Below, piece after piece: positions 35,468-42,208 of a stretch of DNA of 64,000 nt. Numbering within the stretch: the first letter of the stretch is position 1; every line of letters begins with the position of its first letter. A model generated the notes under the pieces. That model ran no database searches. It was given only the letters and a program-made list of their open reading frames with translations, and was not told the origin of the DNA. The DNA comes from Schaalia turicensis ACS-279-V-Col4 (GTDB taxonomy: Bacteria; Actinomycetota; Actinomycetes; Actinomycetales; Actinomycetaceae): the NCBI RefSeq assembly GCF_000296505.1, contig NZ_JH815208.1, forward strand, positions 257,003-321,002, written 5' to 3'. Position numbers and translations under genes: made by a program.

Positions 35468-36436
35468 ATGGCTGAGAAGTGGACGTTAGCGTCATTCTTT
35501 GCGGGAATCGGAGGGATCGACCTCGGATTTGAAGAAACCGGCAAAGTAAAGACGATTTACGCCAATGAGTTCGATCCATATGCCGCCCAAACGTATGAAC
35601 AGAACTTTGATCTCACAGTAGATGGGCGCGATATTCACGAGGTTCTGCCCGAAGAAGTACCCGATGCCGATATCTTTGTCGGCGGTTTCCCCTGCCAGGC
35701 CTTTTCAGTGGCGGGATACCGTCAAGGGTTTACCGACAAGAAAGGTCGAGGCGATCTTTTCTTCGAATTGATGCGGATTATCGCAGTGAAGAAGCCTCGC
35801 GTCATCTTCCTTGAAAACGTGAAAAACCTAGTGAGTCATGATCGTGGGAACACATTCAGAGTCATCCTCGAAGCGCTGAAAGAAGAGGGATACCACTACC
35901 GCTACCAAGTATTGAATGCGATGGAATATGGGAATACTCCCCAGAACCGTGAGCGTATCTACATTGCCTGCTTCCGGAATGAAGCAGATTGTGCGCGATT
36001 CTCATTCCCAGATCCGATTCCGCTAACAAAGAGTCTGTCAGACATTATCGATTTCGATCATGAGGTGGGTGAGCGCTACTACTACACCGCCGGAAAATTC
36101 AAAGGCGACGTGTATGAGCAGCTTGAGGCTGCGATGGACGATCCGTCAGCCGTCTATCAATGGCGTCGTCGATACGTACGTAAGAACATGTCTGGTGTTG
36201 TCCCGACTCTGACCGCAAACATGGGCGAAGGAGGACATAACGTTCCCATCGTCCGCGTGAGAAGCGGTATCCGTAAGCTGACTGCTCACGAGTGCTTCAA
36301 TACGCAGGGTTTCCCACTTGATTTCAAGCTTGCAAAGCAAGCCGAGTCACGTCTGTACAAGCAGGCAGGAAACTCGGTGTGCGTTGAGGTTATTCACCGC
36401 ATTGCCGAGAACATCGTCCGCGCCCTGAGCAACTGA
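35468..36436 (+). CDS. C5-cytosine DNA methyltransferase (orphan)
   Basis: 322 residues. Motif I SFFAGIGGIDLGFEETG, motif IV GGFPCQAFSVAG with the catalytic Cys, motif VI ENVKNL, motif VIII QNRERIYI, and motifs IX-X (PTLTANMG, QAGNSV). The target domain between VIII and IX is short, so single-specificity. No restriction partner is seen. It may protect the ICE. The gene is less GC-rich than its neighbours and is followed by a gene fragment, suggesting recent insertion. Confidence 0.92.
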   Translation: MAEKWTLASFFAGIGGIDLGFEETGKVKTIYANEFDPYAAQTYEQNFDLTVDGRDIHEVLPEEVPDADIFVGGFPCQAFSVAGYRQGFTDKKGRGDLFFELMRIIAVKKPRVIFLENVKNLVSHDRGNTFRVILEALKEEGYHYRYQVLNAMEYGNTPQNRERIYIACFRNEADCARFSFPDPIPLTKSLSDIIDFDHEVGERYYYTAGKFKGDVYEQLEAAMDDPSAVYQWRRRYVRKNMSGVVPTLTANMGEGGHNVPIVRVRSGIRKLTAHECFNTQGFPLDFKLAKQAESRLYKQAGNSVCVEVIHRIAENIVRALSN

Positions 36437-36482
36437 TCACCATTTTTAGGGTGGGCGTTTGGTGTTGCCTTAAGGCTTTGAC

Positions 36483-36596
36483 ATGGTGGGTGTTGAGATT
36501 GACTCTACGACAGCAAGGATTGCGAGCAAGCTCTACCCTGATGCGAAGATTCTCAATGAGTCTTTCGGGGATACCCGCCCTGACTGGTGGTGCTGA
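36483..36596 (+). pseudogene. Fragment of a SNF2/N6-methylase-type ICE gene
   Basis: A 37-codon frame (VGVEIDSTTARIASKLYPDA, then ESFGDTRPDWWC) that resembles the SAM-motif region of the very large helicase-methylases found on ICEs (VGVELDPISGRIA-type). Neither end of such a gene is present, so most of the gene was deleted, probably together with arrival of the C5 methylase or the toxin-antitoxin cluster. Confidence 0.55.
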
Positions 36597-36615
36597 CACG
36601 GGCAGAATCGTTCGT

Positions 36616-36909
36616 TTATGAACGCCCCTTGTACACCTGTGAACGATGATTTACATCGACGACAAGAACTACCATTACATCATCTTCAATGAGGCACACG
36701 AGCCGATAATCTCCAACTCGGTAACGCCACAGTCCTGCCAGGTTTCCAGTCAGACCCTTCCCCTGCATCCGAGGGTCATCAAGCTCTGAAATCTGTCGAA
36801 GTTTAGCGACGATACGTCGAGCTATTGGCTTATCCAGCTTCGCCAAAAAGCGTTGCGCGCCTTTATCGACCTCAACCTTCCACGCCAAGGTCAGCCTCCA
36901 ACTCATCAA
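36616..36909 (-). CDS. RelE-family toxin
   Basis: About 97 residues (start at 36909, or a TTG at 36888). Sequence LTGNLAGLWRYRVGDYRLVC with the RelE-type basic residues, and a carboxyl NHRSQVY. Family members cut mRNA on the ribosome. It overlaps its antitoxin by up to 38 bases. The same LTGNLAGLWRYR segment is found in the RelE at 39951, so the two toxins are close paralogues. Confidence 0.85.
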   Translation of the reverse strand: MMSWRLTLAWKVEVDKGAQRFLAKLDKPIARRIVAKLRQISELDDPRMQGKGLTGNLAGLWRYRVGDYRLVCLIEDDVMVVLVVDVNHRSQVYKGRS

Positions 36910-37108
36910 GGCTTACAGTTTCAAGTCTGCCAGCACGCCAATCTTCAACCTTTTGCATGAGGCCATACTCGTATTCAAGGCGATCAATCGACTCTGCGAG
37001 AGCTTGAGTGAGGTAGTAAGTTTTCGTTCTGCCTGTCATCGACGCAAGGCGGTCATACCGACCTGCAAGGTCTTGCGGAATACGCAGTGCTGCGACTGAT
37101 GTTGCCAT
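36872..37108 (-). CDS. RHH-type antitoxin of the RelE pair (RelB/DUF6290-like)
   Basis: 78 residues. An amino-terminal ribbon-helix-helix (ALRIPQDLAGRYDRLASMTG then KTYYLTQALAESI) is followed by an acidic toxin-binding tail (SLDELEADLGVEG). The ATG at 37108 is preferred over an upstream one at 37165, which would overrun the likely operator. Confidence 0.85.
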   Translation of the reverse strand: MATSVAALRIPQDLAGRYDRLASMTGRTKTYYLTQALAESIDRLEYEYGLMQKVEDWRAGRLETVSLDELEADLGVEG

Positions 37109-37196
37109 AACTCCTCCCAAGTGTTTACGTGTAAACATCTTAGCTGGTTCCCGCGCCTTCTTCAATCTCTGGCGATCATTTTTCGGGGAAAGAGTA

Positions 37197-37436
37197 TTGC
37201 CTGGAGATTCTCATTATGAGTCGGGCACCGGTGATGTGTGTCGTGGTGGCCCAATACGCAGATCCAGCGCTGTTTGGTCCACGCCCAGCGCCTTAAGCAG
37301 CGAGGGTAGCGAGACTCTCTCAGTGAAGATTCCTGCCGCTATGAAACGGGCGCTAACAGCCACGGCAGACAAGGAGAACATGACCACTAGCGAGCTAGTG
37401 CGCGCCATGCTCACCAAATCACTCATAGACGCATAG
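37197..37436 (+). CDS. Putative ribbon-helix-helix protein
   Basis: 79 residues from TTG 37197, but only the carboxyl half is convincing (SVKIPAAMKRALTATADKEN then TTSELVRAMLTKSLIDA), a typical ribbon-helix-helix fold. The upstream half may be non-coding, with the real start near GTG 37323. It may be a remnant left by rearrangement. Confidence 0.45.
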   Translation: MPGDSHYESGTGDVCRGGPIRRSSAVWSTPSALSSEGSETLSVKIPAAMKRALTATADKENMTTSELVRAMLTKSLIDA

Positions 37437-37751
37437 CCACTAAGCAGGTAAACCCACGGTTTTCGCTACACACCCCGCGCAATGCGGGGATAACCCCTAC
37501 ACACTAGCTAACAGCGCCACAATCACTGACGCAGACATCGAGCACGAATTTAGCCCCTACGACTGAGAGTCCAGACGAGTGTGCATTATCGACCGATAAC
37601 GCACACCACAACTACCGAAACAAGAAACCGCGTAAAACCAACCAAACAAAACGTGCAAAACTAGCGCCCAAAACCCAACCCGTGCAGAACCACCACCCAT
37701 TGAGTAACGCACGCACACACGGTAGAATTTGAATAGCACGTGGGAGGCACC
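37437..37751. other. Intergenic region with a 28-bp imperfect palindrome
   Basis: No gene seen. Arms GTGTGCATTATCG (37579-37591) and CGATAACGCACAC (37594-37606) are complementary with one mismatch around AC. It lies 146 bases before the Fic operon and could be an operator, or a recombination site for the resolvase at the operon's end. A shorter hairpin lies at 37477-37491. Confidence 0.5.
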
Positions 37752-37982
37752 GTGAGCACTTTTGACATTGAGCAACGCTGGCCTGATCTATTCGAAGGTC
37801 TTGAGCCGTCACAACGAGAAATCGTCCTAGACACACTCGCCTTGGGTTGGCATGAAGGCAATGAACCAACTCGGCGCGTTGTCAAGAACCTAACCGACTA
37901 TGTGCGCAGGGAAATAAGCATAGACGAGTATCTGGCGCGTGCAACGGTAGGCGTGTACCACGGAAGTGAGGAACCATTATGA
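37752..37982 (+). CDS. VbhA-like Fic antitoxin, copy 1 (inhibitory Glu kept)
   Basis: 76 residues. The segment LALGWHEGNEPTRRVV (residues 29-44) followed by REISIDEYLARA matches the layout of VbhA antitoxins ((S/T)xxxE(G/N) inhibitory helix, then G-x-I/L-S-x-D-E). Glu35-Gly36 are present; the Ser/Thr position is Leu31. GGGAGG at 37742 sets GTG 37752. The next gene starts in an ATGA overlap. It should block ATP binding in the Fic protein two genes downstream. Confidence 0.7.
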   Translation: MSTFDIEQRWPDLFEGLEPSQREIVLDTLALGWHEGNEPTRRVVKNLTDYVRREISIDEYLARATVGVYHGSEEPL

Positions 37983-38182
37983 GCGTGTCAACACAACCGC
38001 CTTTAGTATCTCAGGCCGCAGTACGCGAGGCCATATCGTTTGCAGATACTGCACTCGCCTTAGCTGGCCACGCTGTTACTGACCCCTACATTAGAGATTT
38101 GCTCGAGCAGTGTTTATCTGGACAAATCAGCGACGCTGAATACCTCGCCCAAGCTATCCAGCACATCCGCCGCACACAGTGA
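37979..38182 (+). CDS. VbhA-like protein, copy 2 (inhibitory Glu lost)
   Basis: 67 residues with the same architecture: ALALAGHAVTDPYIRDLL (residues 25-42), then LSGQISDAEYLAQAI. At the inhibitory position the Glu is Ala29, so it may no longer silence the Fic active site while still binding it. Linked by 4-base overlaps to both neighbours (ATGA upstream, GTGA downstream). Possibly a regulator or a chaperone-like partner; inferred. Confidence 0.6.
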   Translation: MSVSTQPPLVSQAAVREAISFADTALALAGHAVTDPYIRDLLEQCLSGQISDAEYLAQAIQHIRRTQ

Positions 38183-39000
38183 ACGAACAACGTTACTACT
38201 CTTGGAACGACTACTACATTCCAGGAACGACCACGCTGAGAAATAAATTCGTGACGGCAACCCACCCTTACGGGGAGCCTGACGCTCAAATACTACGAGC
38301 AGCAGAAGAAACCGCTACCGCGCTTCGCGCGGGTGAACTGCGTTTACACCCCATCCGCGGCCGTTTTGATTACCAACACATGAAAGCCATTCACTACCAC
38401 CTTTTCCAAGACGTGTACGAATGGGCAGGACAAGAACGAACCGCGCCAGATACATTCATGGCGAAAGGCTATGCCGATGTGGTGGACTATCCTCCTGGAG
38501 ACCCTAACGCCCCGTGGCGCACCTATTACTATTACCCCGCTGGCCCCGCGCTCAGTGAAGCGGCAGAACACCAATTTTCTTACATTAAAAACAACAACTA
38601 CTTTCGCGGCTTAGCCTCCGACGAGCTTATATCAGCATTGGCTGAGTCATGGGGCGAGATCAACACCATTCACCCCTTCCGAGAAGGCAACACCCGCACC
38701 CAGTTCATTTTCTACAGTCAGCTTTGCGCTCACGCCGGATACAAACTCAACGAAGATTTACTCGCCCCCGGCAAGGCACTGATTGAGGACTTTGTAGCAG
38801 CCCGGTTCTACAGCCAAGCCACAGGAAGCAACAAACGATTAGCAAAAGTATTGAGCAAGGCCATCACTCCATTACGGCCACCACTACCCGGCATTGGAGA
38901 AGTCCCGCAGCTCAAGAAGTTGGATCATCCAACGCGCCACGTCGCGCCTCAACAGCGTCACAGCAAGAGCAGGAATCACGGTTATGGACGGGGGATGTAA
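38179..39000 (+). CDS. Fic-domain toxin with a relaxase-like C-terminal tail
   Basis: 273 residues. PGTTTLRNKF at residues 16-25, then the Fic core with HPFREGNTRTQF (residues 165-176). The motif keeps the catalytic His and the E-G-N, but has Thr for the second Gly and Phe for the final Arg. AMP transfer to Tyr/Thr of a target is the family reaction. Residues 235-254 (PLPGIGEVPQ ... DHPTRH) match residues 595-614 of the relaxase in 18 of 20 positions. They are followed by a basic tail, which suggests export through the T4SS. GTG start overlaps the second antitoxin; stop overlaps the resolvase start. Confidence 0.88.
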   Translation: MNEQRYYSWNDYYIPGTTTLRNKFVTATHPYGEPDAQILRAAEETATALRAGELRLHPIRGRFDYQHMKAIHYHLFQDVYEWAGQERTAPDTFMAKGYADVVDYPPGDPNAPWRTYYYYPAGPALSEAAEHQFSYIKNNNYFRGLASDELISALAESWGEINTIHPFREGNTRTQFIFYSQLCAHAGYKLNEDLLAPGKALIEDFVAARFYSQATGSNKRLAKVLSKAITPLRPPLPGIGEVPQLKKLDHPTRHVAPQQRHSKSRNHGYGRGM

Positions 39001-39554
39001 TGAGTCTTATTGGTTATGCGCGCGTATCTACTCTGGAGCAGAATCTGGACGGACAACTAGACGCTCTCACGCGCGCAGGGTGTAGTCGTATCTTCACTGA
39101 CCATGCCTCGGGCGCTAAAACCATGCGCCCAGAGTTAGACAAGGCGATGGACTATTTACGTGAGGGTGACACGCTTGTGGTGTGGAAACTCGACCGCTTA
39201 GGCCGCTCACTACCCCACCTTGTTGAGGTTATTGCGGACTTAGATAAGCGTGGCATTGAGTTTCGCTCTCTTACCGAATCGATCGACACTACTACGCCGG
39301 GTGGGCGTTTGGTGTTCCACATGGCCGCAGCCTTTGCTCAGTTCGAACGTGACCTTATTAGAGAACGAACACGAGCGGGCCTTGCTGCCGCACGCTCCCA
39401 AGGACGGCTTGGAGGCCGGCCCGCGCTCATGACGCCTGAACGGTTAAAGACCGCTAGAGCCATGCAAGAAAACGGCTCTAATAACGCTGAAATTGCCAGG
39501 GTACTCGGCGTTAGCCGCTCCACCGTCTCAAGAGCCTTAAACCCTCATAAATAG
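39000..39554 (+). CDS. Serine resolvase/invertase
   Basis: 184 residues. Catalytic Ser in GYARVSTLEQN, then KLDRLGRS, the AQFERDLIRERTRAGL hinge region and a carboxyl HTH (NAEIARVLGVSRSTVSRAL). Tn3 resolvase/Pin subgroup. The start overlaps the Fic stop (TAATG), so it belongs to the toxin operon. It may resolve ICE multimers or invert a nearby segment; no paired site was identified with certainty. Confidence 0.9.
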   Translation: MSLIGYARVSTLEQNLDGQLDALTRAGCSRIFTDHASGAKTMRPELDKAMDYLREGDTLVVWKLDRLGRSLPHLVEVIADLDKRGIEFRSLTESIDTTTPGGRLVFHMAAAFAQFERDLIRERTRAGLAAARSQGRLGGRPALMTPERLKTARAMQENGSNNAEIARVLGVSRSTVSRALNPHK

Positions 39555-39732
39555 TTAAGACCCTCGCTAATGCCTGAACTTATGCCCGCTAGCGCGGGGA
39601 GTAGGTAAGCGGACGAAATCAGCACTATCCGCCATCACTTCAAGAAAACAGGACTGGCTTTGTCCGGCTAACCATTAACAAACAACACAGATTGAAGTAC
39701 AATGTACTAAAAGGCGTTGGGAGACGGTAAAC

Positions 39733-39954
39733 ATGGCTTTTTCAATCAGACTTAGCGAGAAAGAACGCAAGCTAGCCACAAGCTATTCGCACTTGCACGG
39801 GATTTCTTTAGGTGAAGCATTCAAGCAAGCACTGTTCGAACGTATCGAGGATGAATACGACGTACAGATAGCCCAAGAAGCTCTGAACGAGTGGGAACGA
39901 GACGGATATAAAACTCGCCCGATTGAAGAATTATGGGAAGAGTGCGGGCTGTGA
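39733..39954 (+). CDS. RelB-type antitoxin
   Basis: 73 residues; ribbon-helix-helix amino part (FSIRLSEKERKLATSYSHL then SLGEAFKQALFE) and an acidic tail (RPIEELWEECGL). GGGAG precedes ATG 39733. The stop overlaps the toxin start as GTGA. Confidence 0.87.
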   Translation: MAFSIRLSEKERKLATSYSHLHGISLGEAFKQALFERIEDEYDVQIAQEALNEWERDGYKTRPIEELWEECGL

Positions 39955-40217
39955 ACTGGCGTTTAGAAACATCCAAAGCATTCGATAAAGAATTTAAAAA
40001 GCTCGATCACTACACTCAACGAATCATCAAAGGCTGGATTACTAAAAACCTCATGGAAGCCGACAACCCGCGTATTCACGGCAAAGCCTTAACAGGCAAT
40101 CTCGCTGGCTTATGGCGCTATCGCATCGGCGACTATCGACTCATTGCCGAAATCAAAGACGATAAGCTTTCTATCTTGGCTATCTCCATCGGGCACAGAC
40201 GCGAGATATACCGCTAA
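39951..40217 (+). CDS. RelE-family toxin
   Basis: 88 residues (MNWRLETSKAFDKEFKKLD start). LTGNLAGLWRYRIGDYRLIA and GHRREIYR carry the basic active-site residues of ribosome-dependent mRNA endonucleases. Starts at GTG 39951 within the antitoxin stop; the longer frame from 39933 is rejected. Paralogous to the toxin at 36616. Confidence 0.88.
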   Translation: MNWRLETSKAFDKEFKKLDHYTQRIIKGWITKNLMEADNPRIHGKALTGNLAGLWRYRIGDYRLIAEIKDDKLSILAISIGHRREIYR

Positions 40218-40219
40218 GC

Positions 40220-40251
40220 AAAAACGGCTAGGAAGTTTCCTAGCCGTTTTT
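40220..40251 (+). terminator. Terminator after relBE
   Basis: 15-bp arms AAAAACGGCTAGGAA and complement with a 2-base loop, ending in TTTTT. Confidence 0.93.
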
Positions 40252-40572
40252 AACGTGATGTGGCCACGCGGTGCGTGGCCTTGTTTCTTTTGTGCCACTG
40301 GTGGTGGCAATTGTGGAGCGCGTGAGCGCGCACTCTTCTTGTCTCAGGGGTTTTTCCTGCTGGCTTTCGAGTCTACGTCGCGTGGTCTGTCCGTCAAACG
40401 CTTTGCGTTCAAGTGGGTGCGGGCTTTCACGGCATAAACCACTTCGTTTTTTATTCCATGACCCGCACCGACTTGCCGATGGTGACGGGCAGACCTTGTC
40501 CGCGACTTGTTGACTCCGTGCCAGCCGGCAAAAACAAAGTCACAACCGACACAGCACCTGGAGGGAGTCATC
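40252..40572. other. Gap without convincing gene
   Basis: Low-complexity reading frames on both strands, none with a ribosome-binding site. It may be the long leader of the next gene; CACGCGGTGCGTGGCC is a small hairpin near its start. Confidence 0.5.
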
Positions 40573-40953
40573 ATGGATAGGGACTTGGCGCTATTAAAGG
40601 AACGCGTAGATGAGTTCATAACCAAACTAGATAGTTTGGTTCAGTCGGATTGCTTGGAGGAGTTGTCTGAATATCTTGAGGATTGTTGGGACATTGAGGT
40701 TACGTTCAACATGCAAGGAGAGTTCAATGGGTTCAGCTTAGCGGTGGCTATTGGTGGGCCGAACATTTACATCTCTTACCATCGTTGCCAAGCCGTGGCA
40801 ACGATTAGCGGTTCGTGGGGAACGATCAGCTATCAAGACTTCCTTGGCGCTGATGTGAGCGATGCTCTCTGGGATGCAGGAGAGCGTTTAGCAGAACAGG
40901 CGACATACGCGATCGAACGCCGCAGCCGCAACCCGTGGTCACACGTGGCATAA
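40573..40953 (+). CDS. Hypothetical protein (126 aa)
   Basis: Unrecognised. Acidic, with an amino-terminal helix (LALLKERVDEFITKLDSLV), then a strand-rich part (YISYHRCQAVATISGSWG). GGAGGGAGTC before ATG 40573 is a strong ribosome-binding site. Ends at a bidirectional terminator. Confidence 0.7.
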   Translation: MDRDLALLKERVDEFITKLDSLVQSDCLEELSEYLEDCWDIEVTFNMQGEFNGFSLAVAIGGPNIYISYHRCQAVATISGSWGTISYQDFLGADVSDALWDAGERLAEQATYAIERRSRNPWSHVA

Positions 40954-41001
40954 GAACACAGGGGCGTGCTAACCCAAACGGGTTAGCACGCCCCTGTTCT
41001 T
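40952..41001. terminator. Bidirectional terminator
   Basis: 17-bp perfect arms (40959-40975, 40980-40996; CAGGGGCGTGCTAACCC) with loop AAAC. Outer AAGAA/TTCTT extends the stem between convergent genes. Confidence 0.93.
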
Positions 41002-41002
41002 A

Positions 41003-41260
41003 CTACTCGTCTTTAAAGAGCGCGCTTGATGGGGGCGCGGCGATCTTCTTGACCTTGGGTAGTTTTGCTACGTCGAAGAATCCGGCTACGTTGAGGTCGC
41101 GTGTGGTCCAGCCCGTAGCAATTGCCGCCTTGTATGCGTTCTTGTATGAAGATACGACTGCTTCAAGTTGGATCATCGCTTGGCCGAGGTTACGCACTGC
41201 GTCCTCCCGGTTTTCATCGTGGTTTAACAGTTTGGTCACTGGGTCGAATGGGTTTGACAT
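41003..41260 (-). CDS. Hypothetical protein (85 aa) under an ICE operator
   Basis: Helical protein (NREDAVRNLGQAMIQLEAVV) with a Lys/Pro-rich tail (LPKVKKIAAPPSSALFKDE). GAAAGGAAAA precedes the ATG at 41260. The conserved ICE operator lies 63 bases upstream on the same strand. Not recognised. Confidence 0.7.
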   Translation of the reverse strand: MSNPFDPVTKLLNHDENREDAVRNLGQAMIQLEAVVSSYKNAYKAAIATGWTTRDLNVAGFFDVAKLPKVKKIAAPPSSALFKDE

Positions 41261-41305
41261 TCAAAGTTTTCCTTTCACTTCACAAAAAGCCACGGGTTAA
41301 TGGCT

Positions 41306-41334
41306 TCGCCCGTTACGTAGGTTGTGCGCGCACA
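41306..41334 (-). promoter_or_regulatory. ICE operator/promoter site 5
   Basis: On the minus strand TGTGCGCGCACA (41334-41323) is followed by ACCTACGTAACGGG. It faces the 41003-41260 gene. Confidence 0.75.
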
Positions 41335-41679
41335 CATGCGCACAACCACCAGACCAAACCGAACCGAACTCGCAACGCACTCACCCGCGCGTAGGCGACG
41401 ACTATCAACAGTGATCGTGTCTCACAGCGAAGCACTGCGCCGCCGCGCTTCACCATCGCAACGACAGGCGTAGCCACGCACCTTAACGTCGCAACGCTAG
41501 GCGCAACCGTGCCCCTCGCCGTCGCACTCGCGCGCGCTCCGCGACTCGCACCGGCGCGTATCGCGGACAGTGGTCAAGCCACATCCATGTAGCTTGCACC
41601 CCTAGCCAATCAAACGCACAAGGTGCGTTTCCCTCGCGCCCTAGCGCACACGACAGTGTGCGCGGTCGCCTGGGGAGCA
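41335..41679. other. GC-rich gap before the transfer genes
   Basis: No gene supported. Contains repeated CGCAACG/CGCGCG motifs and basic low-complexity frames. It adjoins the candidate oriT. Confidence 0.5.
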
Positions 41680-41760
41680 AGCTATATGATAATGGTACCA
41701 TTATCAGGCTTGCAGGTAGACACGTGGTTCTACCTGGGGCACACTAGGAGTGTGATCCCT
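41680..41760. other. Candidate oriT
   Basis: Directly upstream of mobC-relaxase lie a perfect 20-bp palindrome (41687-41706, TGATAATGGTACCATTATCA, inside CAAGC/GCTTG), an 8-bp inverted repeat CAGGTAGA/TCTACCTG (41713-41720, 41729-41736), and CACACT-AGG-AGTGTG (41740-41754). Clusters of inverted repeats beside mob genes are the usual form of oriT. The nick site cannot be named. Confidence 0.55.
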
Positions 41761-41791
41761 TCGGGTCGCTACGCTGAGGAGACTGTGAGTG

Positions 41792-42208
41792 ATGAGTGGG
41801 TCGGACAAGCCGGATAGGCAGCGCGTTGCATCGCGCGATGTTCGTCGCGCTCCCCGATCGATTAACGGCCTTCAGCGTTCGTCGTTGCGTGTTCACCTCA
41901 CAAGTAAAGAGCGGGCGTTGCTTGAAGCTAAGGCGAACAATCAAGGCTGGTCACTCTCTCGCACTCTCGTCCACGCTGCGTTGCATCCAGCTTCGGCACA
42001 AGAAATTGATACCGACAATCTTGCAGAGGTTATTACCGACTTGCGCGATTACCGTCGCAAGCTCACCGGCTTGGCTAACAACCTCAACCAGCTCACTCGC
42101 TACGCTCACGTCAAAGGGGAGTTGCCTCAACATATTGATGATGTGCTAGGCCAGGTTGAGCGTAGCGTTGATGAGATCAACTATTTGCTTGCGAGTGTGC
42201 GCCGATGA
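41792..42208 (+). CDS. mobC: MobC-like relaxosome accessory protein
   Basis: 138 residues. Amino-terminal ribbon-helix-helix (SLRVHLTSKERALLEAKANN then SLSRTLVHAAL), then the MobC-type helical part (LRDYRRKLTGLANNLNQLTRYAH, i.e. the LxxxxNNLNQ signature). It would melt and bind oriT. The relaxase start overlaps its stop as ATGA. ATG 41792 preferred to GTG 41789. Confidence 0.88.
   Translation: MSGSDKPDRQRVASRDVRRAPRSINGLQRSSLRVHLTSKERALLEAKANNQGWSLSRTLVHAALHPASAQEIDTDNLAEVITDLRDYRRKLTGLANNLNQLTRYAHVKGELPQHIDDVLGQVERSVDEINYLLASVRR

Noticed and set aside
40256..40572. Short frames between relBE and the 40573 gene
   Set aside because: Low-complexity, no ribosome-binding site; treated as a leader or gap.
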